DNA of 64,000 nt from Aliiroseovarius halocynthiae (GCF_007004645.1 NZ_ML660019.1:1596670-1660669); one strand, 5' to 3'. Shown: positions 27,992 through 39,300, counted from the stretch's first letter. The notes: generated by a model from the letters alone, not told the origin. Made by a program: numbers and translations.

Positions 27992-29173
27992 ATGCCACTC
28001 CACAGCACATTTGCGTGCAAGACCCCGTGCGTGACCATGCCCTGCGGGACTAAAATACGAGCACTACTTTTGACCGGATCGTTGCTGACGCTATCCGCCT
28101 GTTCCAACGGGTTCGACATGGATATGCGCGGATTGGCTGGGGGCGAGCTGTCCACCAGTCAAGCAGCCAAGTCGGCAGGTACGGCGGAGCGCCCCCAACC
28201 TGACGCACGCGGTGTAATTTCTTATCCGGGCTATCAAGTCGCGCTGGCCAGGCGCGGTGATACCGTGGCACAAGTTGCAGGCCGGATCGGCATGAACCCC
28301 ACCGAGCTGGGCCGTTATAACGGCCTTAAGCTGGACGCGCCCCTGCGAGACGGCGAGCTTCTGGCCCTGCCACGGCGCGTCACGGAACCTGTGGATGGAG
28401 TGATCCAGCCCTCCAGCGATATTAACATCACCACATTGGCTGGCGACGCCATCGACCGCGCTGGCGATACACCACAAAATTCCAGTACGTCCAAAGTCTC
28501 GGGTGAACAACCCGTACGCCACCGCGTTCAGCGCGGCGAAACCGCCTACTCCATTGCACGCAGTTACGGCGTATCGGTCCGCTCGTTGGCGGACTGGAAC
28601 GGCTTGGGCGGCGATTTGAGCATCCGTGAAGGCCAGCACTTGCTGATTCCGGTCAAGGTAGCAACGTCCGCCACCGGGACGCCGGTTACACAACCCGGTC
28701 AGGGATCTTCAACGCCAACGCCGCCTTCAGCTGCTGCAGCACTTCCAACAGACGAAGTGAAACAAGATGCACCAAAGGCTCCTGCCGCTCCGAAACTTTC
28801 CGACACACGCACCAAGGCCAGTGCCGCGCGCATGTCCCTACCCATCGCGGGCAAGGTTACCAGTGTGTTTGATGCCGAAAAGGCGGGCTATATCCTAATC
28901 TCGGCCAAACCCGGCGATCCAGTCAAAGCCGCAGCCAGCGGCACGGTTCGGTTGGTGTCTAAGGATGTCGAAGGTGAAGAGATCGTGGTGATTGACCACG
29001 GCAACGGCACGCAAACCGCCTATAGCTTCATCTCGGGGATCACCGTGAAGAAGGGTCAGAAGATCAAACGCGGGCAGCAAATCGCGGTGGCCACCAAGAA
29101 CCGCTATAACGCGATCCAGTTCCTGGTCTTCAAAGGCACTGAACCGGTAGATCCGATGCCATATTTGAACTGA
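27992..29173 (+). CDS. nlpD: NlpD-like lipoprotein with two LysM domains and a degenerate LytM domain
   Basis: The protein has 393 residues from MPLHSTFACK (AGGAAG upstream). The lipobox is LLTLSACS, with Cys near residue 37. Two LysM domains follow, at about 65-112 (ALARRGDTVAQVAGRIG) and 165-212 (HRVQRGETAYSIARSYGV). After a Pro/Ala linker comes an M23/LytM fold at about 285-393. The zinc ligands of active M23 enzymes are missing: the HxxxD position reads FDAEKAGYIL, and the HxH position reads NAIQFLVFKG. It is therefore probably an amidase activator, like E. coli NlpD, rather than an enzyme. The position after surE-pcm supports this. Confidence 0.9.
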   Translation: MPLHSTFACKTPCVTMPCGTKIRALLLTGSLLTLSACSNGFDMDMRGLAGGELSTSQAAKSAGTAERPQPDARGVISYPGYQVALARRGDTVAQVAGRIGMNPTELGRYNGLKLDAPLRDGELLALPRRVTEPVDGVIQPSSDINITTLAGDAIDRAGDTPQNSSTSKVSGEQPVRHRVQRGETAYSIARSYGVSVRSLADWNGLGGDLSIREGQHLLIPVKVATSATGTPVTQPGQGSSTPTPPSAAAALPTDEVKQDAPKAPAAPKLSDTRTKASAARMSLPIAGKVTSVFDAEKAGYILISAKPGDPVKAAASGTVRLVSKDVEGEEIVVIDHGNGTQTAYSFISGITVKKGQKIKRGQQIAVATKNRYNAIQFLVFKGTEPVDPMPYLN

Positions 29174-29178
29174 CGGAG

Positions 29179-29238
29179 TTAGGGGCGCTGCCCCTCGCCC
29201 CTGTTGGGCTCACCCCGGGATATTTCTGACAAGAAAAA
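29179..29238 (+). repeat. Intergenic repeat family, copy B
   Basis: GGGGCGCTGCCCCTCGCCCC, GGGCTCACCCCGGGATATTT and GACAAGAAAAA follow one another, starting six bases after the nlpD stop. Same block order and orientation as copies A and C. Its end merges with the A run of the next terminator. Confidence 0.75.
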
Positions 29239-29270
29239 GGGGCCGCTGATTTCAAGCGGCCCCTTTTGTG
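29235..29270. terminator. Bidirectional terminator between nlpD and cpdB
   Basis: AAGGGGCCGCT and AGCGGCCCCTT pair across a seven-base loop, with A and T runs outside. It serves nlpD on the plus strand and cpdB on the minus strand. Confidence 0.9.
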
Positions 29271-29275
29271 TTATC

Positions 29276-31234
29276 TTAGAGCGAGATGCGGAAGAGCGCA
29301 AAGCCAGTATCGCTGTTGCCTGCTTCTTCGATCGAGACGCCCTCAACGTTACCTGCATGAGGTGCAGCAGCCGGTCCCGTTTCAAAGAGAACCGTTGTAC
29401 CGTCCATCGGAGAAAAGCGCCAGTTGGCGTCAGCTTTCGGGCTTACAGTGCCTTGCTCGACAATATAGCGTACGATCACATCTCGGTTGGTATCCGGGCC
29501 TTCAAAGACCGTGGTCGAGCCATCCGCGCCAGGGAAACTTCCCCCGCCGCCCGCACGATAGTTATTGGTCGCGACAATGAACTCTTGTGCGTCATCAATC
29601 GGTTTCCCGTTGAAGCTAAGGTTCACGATGCGATGCGCGTCTGGGGCCACGACCTCGCCCTTCTTGTTGTAGCGGGACGGTTGGCTCAGGTCGATTTCAT
29701 AGGTAACGCCATCAATCACGTCGAAATTATAGGACGGGAATTCCGGGTTCAGAAGGACAGCATCTTCGCTGCCTGCTTCGACCTGATTGAATATGCCCGC
29801 GGAACGTTCGAGCCATTCGCGCACCGTCGCACCGTTGATCCGAACCGCCCGAACCGTGTTGGGATAGAGGTAAAGGTCAGCGACATTCTTGATCGCCACA
29901 TCACCAACAGCGACGTCAGTGTAATAGTCCGGACCACCCCGACCACCCGCCTTGAAGGGCGCGGCGGCAGACAGGATCGGCAGGTCTTCGTGTTGTGTTC
30001 CCTGCATCATCTGCTGGATGTACCAAGTCTGCGCGTTGGACACGATTTGCACCGACGGATCATCTGCCACCAGTGCGAAATAGCTGTGCAGAGGTGCGTC
30101 TGTCTTACCCACTGCGCGGCGCACATAGGCCAGCGTTTCGTCATGCTCGGCCTGAACCGACGCCAGAACCGGCGCAACGTCTTCAACCAGTGCGGTGATC
30201 GAGCGGTCCTCTTCACGCTTATAGATGGGACGCGCTTCCGAGGTGTGTGACACAACGCGCCACGCACCGCCATCATGTTCGATCAACAGATCGATCAGCC
30301 CCATATGCGAGCCCCAGAAGCCGCCCATGACGGCAGGGGTGCTCATGATCGTGCCGCGTTCGACATCCACACCAGGGAAGTCAGCATAGGTCGATGACGG
30401 GAAGACAAGATGCGAGTGTCCAGTCAAGATCGCGTCAATGCCGTCGATCGCTGCCAGCGGGATCGACGCATTCTCCATCCCGTCGGTATGATCCGCCGCA
30501 CCAATGCCCGAATGGGACAGCGCGATAATCAGATCCGCGCCCTCTTCGCGCATTTGAGGGATATAGGCCTTCGCCGCTTCAATGATGTCGCGGGCTTGTA
30601 CGTTGCCTTCCAGATGACGGCGATCCCAGTTCATGACCTGCGGCGGCACGAAGCCGATAAAGCCGATCTTGATGGGCTGCGTTGTCCCGGCCCCGTTGGT
30701 GATGGTGCGTTCGACAATCACGTAAGGCGGCAACAATGTTTCGTCCTCGCGCGGCGTCGCGCCCAGTGTCTTGGCCACGTTGGCACACACCACCGGGAAG
30801 TTCGACCCGGCCAAAGATTTCATCAGGAAATCAAGGCCATAGTTAAACTCGTGATTGCCCAGCGTCGATGCGTCATAGCCCAACGTATTCATGGCGGTGA
30901 TGACCGGATGAGTGTCGCCTTCCTTCATACCACGCTCATAAGCGATATAATCGCCCATCGGGTTACCTTGCAGGAAGTCACCATTGTCCAGCAGAAGCGA
31001 ATTGGTCGCTTCGGCCCGGACATCTTCGATCAATGCTGCAGTCCGCGACAGGCCAACGCGGTCGGTTTCGCGATCGGAATAATAGTCATAGGGGAAGACA
31101 TGCACGTGCAGATCTGTTGTTTCCATGATGCGCAGATGTGCTTGGTTTGTAGAAGCCTGCACAGAATAGGGATGAAGGGCGATAAAGCCAGCCGAGCCGG
31201 CCAGAAAGCCGCGACGTGTCAATGAAATGGGCAT
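29276..31234 (-). CDS. cpdB: 2',3'-cyclic-nucleotide 2'-phosphodiesterase / 3'-nucleotidase
   Basis: CpdB is a periplasmic enzyme that salvages phosphate and nucleosides from extracellular nucleotides. It has 652 residues. A Tat signal (LTRRGFLAGSAGF) is followed by the metallophosphoesterase domain with TTDLHVHVF, DNGDFLQGNPMGD, GNHEFNYG and GHSHLVFP, then a C-terminal nucleotidase domain with AAAPFKAGGRGG and TNNYRAGGGG. The start at MPISLTRRG has AAGGAGG upstream. It is flanked by terminators, so it is probably monocistronic. Confidence 0.94.
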   Translation of the reverse strand: MPISLTRRGFLAGSAGFIALHPYSVQASTNQAHLRIMETTDLHVHVFPYDYYSDRETDRVGLSRTAALIEDVRAEATNSLLLDNGDFLQGNPMGDYIAYERGMKEGDTHPVITAMNTLGYDASTLGNHEFNYGLDFLMKSLAGSNFPVVCANVAKTLGATPREDETLLPPYVIVERTITNGAGTTQPIKIGFIGFVPPQVMNWDRRHLEGNVQARDIIEAAKAYIPQMREEGADLIIALSHSGIGAADHTDGMENASIPLAAIDGIDAILTGHSHLVFPSSTYADFPGVDVERGTIMSTPAVMGGFWGSHMGLIDLLIEHDGGAWRVVSHTSEARPIYKREEDRSITALVEDVAPVLASVQAEHDETLAYVRRAVGKTDAPLHSYFALVADDPSVQIVSNAQTWYIQQMMQGTQHEDLPILSAAAPFKAGGRGGPDYYTDVAVGDVAIKNVADLYLYPNTVRAVRINGATVREWLERSAGIFNQVEAGSEDAVLLNPEFPSYNFDVIDGVTYEIDLSQPSRYNKKGEVVAPDAHRIVNLSFNGKPIDDAQEFIVATNNYRAGGGGSFPGADGSTTVFEGPDTNRDVIVRYIVEQGTVSPKADANWRFSPMDGTTVLFETGPAAAPHAGNVEGVSIEEAGNSDTGFALFRISL

Positions 31235-31320
31235 TGGAACCTCCTTCTGGTGTAGCATTTTCGCTGCAATAAGGAACCAACATGACAGAGAAATGACGCA
31301 AAGCGCGAGTCATTTTTCAA

Positions 31321-31360
31321 AAAAATAAAAACTCCACCCGTTTTGAAGCGGGTGGAGTTT
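31321..31360 (-). terminator. Terminator of der
   Basis: AAACTCCACCCG and CGGGTGGAGTTT form a 12-base stem with an eight-base loop, followed on the minus strand by TTTTATTTTT. It lies 30 bases after the der stop. Confidence 0.92.
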
Positions 31361-31389
31361 CAGAGTTTGCTACTAAATTAGCGCAGCCC

Positions 31390-32850
31390 CTATTCGTCCG
31401 CGCGACCTTTCCCAAGGTGCTTGCGCAGTCGAGAAGGTGTTGATTTCTTGCGGTTTTTATAGGGGTTCTTGTCCCCTTGCCCGCGCATGGTCAGACGAAT
31501 GGGAGTGCCCGGCATGTCAAAGTCTTCACGCAACCCGTTGACCAAGTAGCGCGAATAGCTTTCGGGCAGCTTGTCAGGGTGCGAGCACATGACCACGAAG
31601 CCCGGTGGGCGGGTTTTGGCCTGAGTCATATAGCGCAACTTGATGCGACGGCCGCCCGGTGCGGGGGGCGGGTGCGCCGAAACCATCTCGGCCAGCCAGC
31701 CATTCAGATGCGCAGTTTTCACGCGACGGTTCCAGACGTCATATGCACGCATTACAGCCTCGTGCAGGCGATCCATCCCCCGGCCCGTCTTGGCCGAGAT
31801 TGTGATCAACGGAGCACCGCGCAACTGCGGCAGAAGGCGGTTAAAGGATTCAAGCAAGCCTTTCAGTTTTGCCTGTTTCTCGGGTTCGACGTCCCATTTA
31901 TTCACGGCGATCACGACGGCGCGGCCCTCGCGTTCAGCCAGATCGGCGATGCGCAAATCTTGCTGTTCAAACGGAATAGCCGCATCCAGAAGAACAACAA
32001 CGACTTCCGCGAACTTCACCGCACGCAGACCGTCGGATACTGACAGTTTTTCAAGCTTTTCCTGCACCTTAGCGCGTTTACGCATGCCGGCAGTATCAAA
32101 GATCCGCGTCGGTGTCCCGTTCCAGTCAAACTTCACCGAGATCGAGTCGCGCGTGATGCCAGCTTCGGGCCCGGTCAGCAGGCGATCTTCGCCGATCAAC
32201 TTATTGATCAGAGTGGATTTTCCAGCATTTGGGCGACCAATGACGGCAACCTGAAGTGGCTTTTCATTGGTTGGAACTTTCGGGGCGTCATCATCGCTGT
32301 CCGCGTCCACATCGACTTCGACTTCCGGCGCAGTTTCTGCCGCACGGGCTTCGAACTCTTTCGCGATGGGTTGCAGTGCCGACAGCAGCTCGCCCATGCC
32401 TTCGCCATGTTCGGCTGACATACGAACCGGCTCGCCAAGACCCAGCGAATACGCCTCGATCACGCCTGCATCGGCAGCTTTGCCTTCGGCCTTGTTGGCA
32501 CCCAGAATAACATGAGCGTTCTTTCGGCGCAGGATGTCGGCGAACACCTCGTCCGCGGGCAGGATCCCGACGCGCCCATCCACAAGGAACAGACAGGCAT
32601 CGGCCATTTCCACGGCGCGTTCGGTCAAACGGCGCATCCGGCCCTGAAGGCTTTCATCCGTCGCTTCTTCAAGACCCGCTGTGTCGATCACGGTAAAGCG
32701 CAGATCACCCAACCGTGCCTCGCCTTCGCGCAGGTCACGGGTTACGCCTGGCTGGTCATCCACCAGCGCAAGACGCTTGCCAACCAGACGGTTGAACAGG
32801 GTCGATTTGCCCACATTTGGGCGTCCCACGATGGCGAGGGTGAAGCTCAT
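31390..32850 (-). CDS. der: GTPase Der (EngA)
   Basis: Der is a tandem GTPase needed for 50S subunit maturation. The 486-residue protein has the first G domain with [14 protein letters not shown] at residue 8 and the second with [14 protein letters not shown] near 210. An acidic linker ([13 protein letters not shown]) lies between the domains. Each domain has its own NKxD-type motif (GANKAEG, VNKWD); the first is altered. A KH-like C-terminal domain ends in a basic tail. It lies downstream of bamB, and the bamB-der pairing is widespread. Confidence 0.95.
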   Translation of the reverse strand: MSFTLAIVGRPNVGKSTLFNRLVGKRLALVDDQPGVTRDLREGEARLGDLRFTVIDTAGLEEATDESLQGRMRRLTERAVEMADACLFLVDGRVGILPADEVFADILRRKNAHVILGANKAEGKAADAGVIEAYSLGLGEPVRMSAEHGEGMGELLSALQPIAKEFEARAAETAPEVEVDVDADSDDDAPKVPTNEKPLQVAVIGRPNAGKSTLINKLIGEDRLLTGPEAGITRDSISVKFDWNGTPTRIFDTAGMRKRAKVQEKLEKLSVSDGLRAVKFAEVVVVLLDAAIPFEQQDLRIADLAEREGRAVVIAVNKWDVEPEKQAKLKGLLESFNRLLPQLRGAPLITISAKTGRGMDRLHEAVMRAYDVWNRRVKTAHLNGWLAEMVSAHPPPAPGGRRIKLRYMTQAKTRPPGFVVMCSHPDKLPESYSRYLVNGLREDFDMPGTPIRLTMRGQGDKNPYKNRKKSTPSRLRKHLGKGRADE

Positions 32851-32909
32851 TTTGCTCCCCGTGTTTTGTCATGCGTCACATCAAGCGCCCCGCATACACG
32901 GTTTTTAAC

Positions 32910-34259
32910 TCAGCGCAAAGCCAGAAGTTTGCCGTCACGCGCGACCACATAGGCCACGCCATTCACAACGACCGGGCGCGTCGCCGCACCACCGGGAACA
33001 GCCGTCTGTGCAATCAGGCTGCCATCCACTGGATTATAGCCACGCATAATCCCGTCTGACGACGCAACCCACAGCTTTCCGCCTGCAAGAACTGGACCAA
33101 GATTGGCATGGACGCGCTTGATCTGACGGGCTTTCCGCTTGGTGAAATACGGCAGGCGCGTGCCCCAAATCCGCGCGCCAGTGGCGGCGTCTAGGCGCAC
33201 GATCTCGTTCTCATCCGACACCAAGAAGACCGACCCACCCGAAACCCAGACAGGGCTTGTCGCCCCTTCTTTTGCGGTCCACATACGTTCGCCCGACAGG
33301 TTCAGGGCAACAGTACGCCCGGCCGAGTTGCCAGAATAAATCACACCGTTCTTTACGACCGGTTCGCCCGTGATGTCGCTAACTTGTGTATATGCGCGGC
33401 CCACGCGTTCACCTGCGATCAGGCTGGACCACGTACGCGTGCCGCCTTTGCGCAGCGCGGCCACGATTTCGCCCGAGGCGAACGGCAGCAAGACAATGCG
33501 GTCGGTTACAGCAGGCGATGATACGCCCACGATTCCGTCTTGGCTAGGCGTCCCGGTCAACCGCCATTTCACCTTGCCGGTCGCAGCGTCCATGGCCCAC
33601 GCGGTGTTGTCGCGGCTAATCACATAGACCAGCCCGCCAACAGCCGCAGGCGCGCCTGACCCAGGCGCGTCCATCCGCTGCTGCCACTTCACCTTTCCGG
33701 TCTCGGCGTCTAGCGCGGATATGATACCAAAGCCAGAAGAGACAAAAACCGTACCGCCTGCGTAAGCCAGCCCACCACCAGACGCGTCATCCGAACTGTC
33801 CGAAGACGGTGTCAGGTCACGTGCCCAGAGCGTTGCCCCCGAGGTCCCAGTGGCCACAACTTGAGCGCGGCTGTCCAAAGTGAAGACCCGGCCATCCGCC
33901 ACAACGGGTTCCGCCGTGATACGGTGCTTGCGATCGTTGCCTTCGCCAATTGACGCACTCCAGACCAGTTGAGGGTGCGCAGAAAGGGCTGCGTGCTGAA
34001 CCTGATGGGTCAGCGACCCTCCCAGATGGGTCCAGCTCGCGTGATTTACCGCCCGCGGAAGCGAAATCGGGCGTGCACCATCTTGCTGCTCGGAAGCGTC
34101 ACGGGATGCAATCACGTTTGCGACCGCATCCGCTCCAAGCGTCTGAGGGTTCGGACTCCGCAAATCCTCACGCTCGCCTTGAAGAATGACTTCCGGGGTG
34201 GAACAGGCGGCCAAAATGCTCATCGACGTCAAAAGCGCGGCACTAATTTTGAATTTCAC
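32910..34259 (-). CDS. bamB: Outer-membrane assembly lipoprotein BamB
   Basis: BamB is the beta-propeller lipoprotein of the BAM complex that inserts outer-membrane proteins. The protein has 449 residues and a GTG start with GGGGGGAT upstream. The lipobox SILAACS gives a Cys near residue 19. Repeated PQQ-like blades are visible, for example GKVKWQQRM, GKVKWRLTG, ATGARIWGTR and VVNGVAYVVARDGKLLAL. It is followed by der and preceded by a YfgM-like gene, as in many proteobacteria. Confidence 0.9.
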   Translation of the reverse strand: MKFKISAALLTSMSILAACSTPEVILQGEREDLRSPNPQTLGADAVANVIASRDASEQQDGARPISLPRAVNHASWTHLGGSLTHQVQHAALSAHPQLVWSASIGEGNDRKHRITAEPVVADGRVFTLDSRAQVVATGTSGATLWARDLTPSSDSSDDASGGGLAYAGGTVFVSSGFGIISALDAETGKVKWQQRMDAPGSGAPAAVGGLVYVISRDNTAWAMDAATGKVKWRLTGTPSQDGIVGVSSPAVTDRIVLLPFASGEIVAALRKGGTRTWSSLIAGERVGRAYTQVSDITGEPVVKNGVIYSGNSAGRTVALNLSGERMWTAKEGATSPVWVSGGSVFLVSDENEIVRLDAATGARIWGTRLPYFTKRKARQIKRVHANLGPVLAGGKLWVASSDGIMRGYNPVDGSLIAQTAVPGGAATRPVVVNGVAYVVARDGKLLALR

Positions 34260-34319
34260 GACAATCCCCCCAAGGATTACTTATAAATTTCATCAAAGGC
34301 TTGTAGCAAATCCTGTCTG

Positions 34320-34958
34320 TCAGGATGCCTCGGGTGTGCCCCCTAGCGCCACAATCAACTGAGTTGCCCGACGACGCAAGGCCTGCGATGCCTCGTCATC
34401 CAGCAAAAGGGCCTGAAGACGGGTGACCGCAGCGTCTTGATCGCCCGCGCGCAGTTCGGCCAATGCCAAAGCTTCTTCGCCAAGAACACGATAAGGACCG
34501 CCTGCAACAACAACCGGGGCCAAAAGTGTTCGAACATCGTCCAACGTCGCGGTCTGATCCTGCGCCTGTGCAAGACGCAACATGGCCAGGTGACGGAAAT
34601 GGTCTGGCAGGGATGCATCAGCCGCAATCTGCTTCAGAGCCTCCGACGACGGCGTGGTCTCGCCCCCAGCGACAAGAAGATTAAGAACGGCAGATTGCTC
34701 GCCTTCGCGGGCAATCCCGTTCAAAGCCGCATTTCTTTCCTGCGGATCCTCTATGCCTTCAGCGGCCAAAATCGCATCACCGAAAGCTTGCGCTGCAGTG
34801 CGTTCATTCGCCTTGCGCCATTCGTTATAGGCTGCTGCGCCCACAACCGCGACGACAGCCACAACCGCGATCCAGCCATAGCGTCGCATTGCCGTGTAAA
34901 GCTTGTCCCGGCGAACTTCTTCGCTCACTTCGTCAATGAAACTGTCTGTGTCGCTCAC
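34320..34958 (-). CDS. YfgM-like membrane-anchored tetratricopeptide protein
   Basis: The 212-residue protein starts at a GTG (MSDTDSFIDEVSEEVRRDKLY) with GGAGG eight bases upstream; a longer frame with an ATG 19 codons earlier is less likely. One membrane helix lies at about residues 28-46 (YGWIAVVAVVAVVGAAAY), then an alpha-helical periplasmic part with TPR-like repeats. YfgM family members associate with the Sec/periplasmic chaperone network, and the gene order YfgM-BamB-Der is conserved. Confidence 0.85.
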   Translation of the reverse strand: MSDTDSFIDEVSEEVRRDKLYTAMRRYGWIAVVAVVAVVGAAAYNEWRKANERTAAQAFGDAILAAEGIEDPQERNAALNGIAREGEQSAVLNLLVAGGETTPSSEALKQIAADASLPDHFRHLAMLRLAQAQDQTATLDDVRTLLAPVVVAGGPYRVLGEEALALAELRAGDQDAAVTRLQALLLDDEASQALRRRATQLIVALGGTPEAS

Positions 34959-35158
34959 GGGCGGTGCCTCCGATTTCAGTCGCTTTCTTTTGCCCCAACC
35001 CGACGCTGTTGCCAAGAGGGATCAACCAGAAGCGATGAACGGCACGAAGAAACAGCCAATACGTGTCAGTAGTGTCTAACTTTCCACCACCACGAACTTG
35101 TTACCGCGAACACAAATGCCTATGTTTCGTCATAAAATATAGCCCATCAGGAGGGGTC

Positions 35159-36385
35159 ATGCGTCTATTCCCTATTGTCACTGCTGTTCTGGTCGTTGCT
35201 GGCCTGTTCATGCTTGTCTTTCAGCGCGACACCCTGGACGAGGCTGCAGGCGTCCCAGAAACGCCCGAAACCATAGAAACAGCCGCGGCGGAAACGGCAG
35301 ACACGGAAGGATTGTCCGTCGTAGTTCTGAAATCTGAAGCGCGCGAAATCGAAATGCCCATCGTAATCCGCGGTCGCACCGAAGCGTCGCGCCGGGTTGA
35401 ACTGCGTTCCGAAACCTCGGGTCTGGTCATATCCGACAAGCTTTCCAAGGGCCTTACCGTCGCCAAAGGCGATGTCCTGTGCCGTCTGGATCCCGGCACC
35501 CGCGCGGCCGGTCTGGCCGAAGCGAAGGCCCGCTTGGCCGAAGCAAAAGCCCGCGCCCCCGAAGCTGGCGCCCGCGTGATCGAAGCGCAGGCCCGTTTGG
35601 ACGAAGCGACCATCAACCTGACCGCCGCCGACAAGCTGTCGCAGGGCGGATTTGCATCGGACACCCGCGTTGCCAATGCGCGCGCTGGTGTGGAAACTGC
35701 GCGTGCGGGCGTTATCTCGGCCCAATCGGGGGCGGCCAGTTCTGACGCGGCAATCCAATCGGCCAGCGCTGCTGTCGCGGCCGCCGAACGCGAGATCGAA
35801 CGCCTTGAGATCCGCGCGCCCTTCGCGGGCGAACTGGAAATTGACACTGCTGATATTGGCACCTTGCTTCAGCCCGGCGCCCATTGCGCGACGCTAGTAC
35901 AATATGAACCCGTCCGCATTGTTGGGTTTGTATCTGAATTGCTTGTCGATCAGCTTTCATCCGGTTTGGTGGCGAATGTCCGTCTGGCCTCGGGTCGCAT
36001 GTTGCTGGGCGCAGTTAGCTTTGTGGCGGACACCGCCGATCCTGTCACCCGCACATTCCGGGTTGATGTCGAAGTACGTCCTGCCGACGGCGACATTCCC
36101 GTCCGCGCAGGACAAACCGCAGAAATCGTAGCGACTGGGAAAGGTACAGAAGCCCATTTACTGCCGCAAAGCGCTCTGACTTTAAACGATTCAGGTACGC
36201 TTGGCGTACGTATCGCACTTGAGGGCGCTACCGCAGGATTTAAACCCATCACCGTTGTGCGTGACAGCATTGAGGGGGTTTGGGTGACTGGTCTGGGCAA
36301 TGCGGCAGAGGTCATCATCATCGGCCACCACTATGTCACTGACGGCGTGCCCCTTGCCATCACCTATCAGGAGGCCGGCTTATGA
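35159..36385 (+). CDS. RND efflux periplasmic adaptor (membrane fusion protein)
   Basis: The adaptor links an inner-membrane RND pump to an outer-membrane channel. It has 408 residues from MRLFPIVTA (AGGAGGGG upstream). An N-terminal signal anchor covers about 1-19 and is followed by an acidic Thr/Glu-rich stretch. Then comes the lipoyl half-motif with SETSGLVISDKLSKGLTVAKGDVLCRLD and a long Ala/Glu/Arg-rich coiled-coil hairpin at about 118-215. The second half-motif is IRAPFAGELEIDTADIGTLLQPG. It overlaps the pump gene by four bases. Confidence 0.92.
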   Translation: MRLFPIVTAVLVVAGLFMLVFQRDTLDEAAGVPETPETIETAAAETADTEGLSVVVLKSEAREIEMPIVIRGRTEASRRVELRSETSGLVISDKLSKGLTVAKGDVLCRLDPGTRAAGLAEAKARLAEAKARAPEAGARVIEAQARLDEATINLTAADKLSQGGFASDTRVANARAGVETARAGVISAQSGAASSDAAIQSASAAVAAAEREIERLEIRAPFAGELEIDTADIGTLLQPGAHCATLVQYEPVRIVGFVSELLVDQLSSGLVANVRLASGRMLLGAVSFVADTADPVTRTFRVDVEVRPADGDIPVRAGQTAEIVATGKGTEAHLLPQSALTLNDSGTLGVRIALEGATAGFKPITVVRDSIEGVWVTGLGNAAEVIIIGHHYVTDGVPLAITYQEAGL

Positions 36386-39300
36386 CCGCCATAATCGACT
36401 GGGCCTCTGAACGGGCCCGAATGGTCATAGCCTTCGTGATCCTGTCCGTGCTGGCAGGAACGATCGCCTATGTCAGCCTGCCCAAAGAAGGTGAGCCGGA
36501 TATTGAAATTCCGGCTTTGTTCGTTTCCGTCCCCTTCCCCGGCATTTCGGCTGCTGACGCCGAACAGCTTCTGGTCCGCCCGATGGAGACCGAGCTGGCC
36601 GATATTGATGGCTTGAAAACCATGTCCAGCACCGCCGCTGAAGGTTATGCTGGTGTGGCGTTGGAGTTCGAGTTCGGCTGGGACAAAACCAAAGTCATGG
36701 CGGACGTCCGCGATGCGATGAACAACGCCGAAGCGGATTTCCCAATGGGGGCGGACAGCTATTCGGTGAACGAGATCAACTTCTCGGAATTTCCAATCAT
36801 CATCGTAAACCTGACCGGCAATGTCCCTGAACGCACATTGGTTCAGATCGCACGCGACCTGCAGGACCGGCTTGAAGGGCTGGACAGTGTTTTGGAAGCC
36901 TCGCTCGCTGGGTACCGTGACGAGATGATCGAGGTCGAAATCGACCCTCTGAAGCTGGAAGCCTATAATGTGACCGCAGGCGAGCTGATCTCGGTTGTTC
37001 AGAACAACAACCAGTTGATCGCGGCGGGCGACATCAAGACACCCACGGGCTCCACAGCAGTTAAGATCCCGTCATCCTTTGACGAGCTTCAAGATATTTA
37101 CGATCTGCCGATTAAGGTAAATGACGACAGCGTTGTGACACTGGGCGATCTGGCGACAATCCGCCTGACCTTTGAAGATCGCGAAGGCACCGCACGGTTC
37201 AACGGCGATACAACCGTGGCGCTTCAGGTGGTCAAACGCAAAGGTTTCAACCTGATTGGCACCGCAGCCGAGGTCCGCCGCATCGTAGACGAAACCCGCG
37301 CAGACTGGCCGGCCGAATTGCAACAGGCCATTGGCGTCGGTGTATCGAACGACCAATCCATCATTGTGGACAGTATGGTGCGCCAGCTGGAAGGCTCGGT
37401 CGTGACGGCGATTGCGCTGGTGATGATCGTGGTCTTGGGGGCCCTTGGCACCCGCCCTGCCCTATTGGTTGGCTTTGCCATCCCGACTTCATTCCTTTTG
37501 ACCTTCGCGCTGTTCGGGGCGTTGGGAGTGACGATTTCGAACATCGTCATGTTCGGATTGATCCTTGCTGTGGGGATGCTGGTCGATGGGGCCATCGTGG
37601 TGGTCGAATACGCGGATAAGAAGATCAAGCTGGGGGTCGGCCCGATGCAGGCCTATACGATGGCCGCCAAACGGATGTTCTGGCCTATCGTCAGCTCGAC
37701 CGCGACCACCTTATGTGCCTTTCTGCCGATGCTGTTTTGGCCCGGCATTCCTGGCCAGTTCATGGGCTGGCTGCCAAAGACGCTGATCTATGTGCTGTCA
37801 GCCTCACTTCTTGTGGCTCTGGTCTATCTGCCTGTCGTTGGTGGCGTGTCTGGCCGGATTAGCCGTCTGTTTGGCACCCTGTCCAAGGCACTGTCCTATG
37901 CGCCGATCTGGATACGCCTACCATTGGCCGTCGTCTCTGCTTACGTGCTGTTCCTGTCCGGGCTGCAATTGCTGAACCCCGGCTATATTTTCGGCGGCAC
38001 CAGCCCGTTCTCGGGAATAATGGCCATTCTTCCCGGCGCATTGATGTTCATCATCGGGGCATCCGGGACGTCGATCGCGATGGGATCCATAGACTGGCAC
38101 ATGCCGTGGTATCGCAAGGATGATCACATCCACGGGGGCTATCAGCGTACCCCGTTTGGGCGCGTGATTCACTTTATTGCCGGCAACCCGATCATGCCAA
38201 TCGTCAGCATCGCCGCCGTTGTTGCTTTCGTGGTGGCCACATTTGCCACCTTTAGCCAAAACAGCCTTGGGGTCGAATTTTTCACCGATAGCGAACCGGA
38301 ACAAGCCATCGTGTATGTCCGGGGGCGTGGTAACCTGAGCGTCGCGGAAAAAGACGCTATGGTCCGTCAAGCAGAAGAGATCGCGCTGAACACTAAAGGC
38401 ATCGAAAGTGTCTTTGCCTTTGCTGGCGCGGGCGGGTTGAACCAGAATACCGGTGGGGCCTCGGGACCGCGCGACTCGGTCGGACAATTGCAGATCGAGC
38501 TTGTGGCGTGGGACGACCGTCCCTCGGTCGAAACCGATGCGCCGCTCTTTGGCATCATCCCTTTTACCACCAGCGAAATCGACCCGGAATATGACGGCGA
38601 TTACGTGATGAATGTGCTGGAACAGCGTCTGAAAACCATTCCCGGCATTCGGATCGAGGTTCTGAACCTAAACCGTGGTCCTGCGTCGGCCAAGCCGGTG
38701 CACCTGCGCCTTAAGGGCGACAATTGGGACGCGCTGCAAGCCGCAACCGCCGCCGCGGTGGCCAAGTTTGAAAGCACTCCGGGCTTGAACGCGATCGAAG
38801 ACACGCTGCCTCTTCCCGGCATTGATTGGGAGCTTCAGGTCGACGTGGCCGAGGCCGGGCGCTTTGGCACCAACGTCGCCACTGTCGGTGGAATGGTTCA
38901 GCTGATCACCAACGGGATCTTGCTTGATACCATGCGGGTCGACAGCTCGGACGAGGAAATCGAAATCCGCGTGCGTCTGCCGGAAGAAGACCGCGTGCTG
39001 TCTACGCTTGATACGCTGCGCCTGCGCACGCCGGGTGGCTTGGTCCCGCTGTCAAATTTCGTCACCCGCACCCCCGTGCCCAGCTTCGCGCAGATCGACC
39101 GTGTAGATCAAAGCCGGTACTATGATGTGAAATCTGCGGTGGTCAGCGACCTTGTGCGCTTGACCGATGAAGATGGGTTCGACCAGGTTGTCCCGCTTGA
39201 GGACACCGAGGCGCTGATGGCAGAAAATCCCGATCTGACCCGCACGCCCGTCACACCTGCCGAACGCATTGCAACCCTGACAGATTGGATCGAAAGCACC

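Noticed and set aside
27992..29173. Active M23 peptidase
   Set aside because: All zinc-ligand motifs are missing, so only a degenerate LytM role was called.
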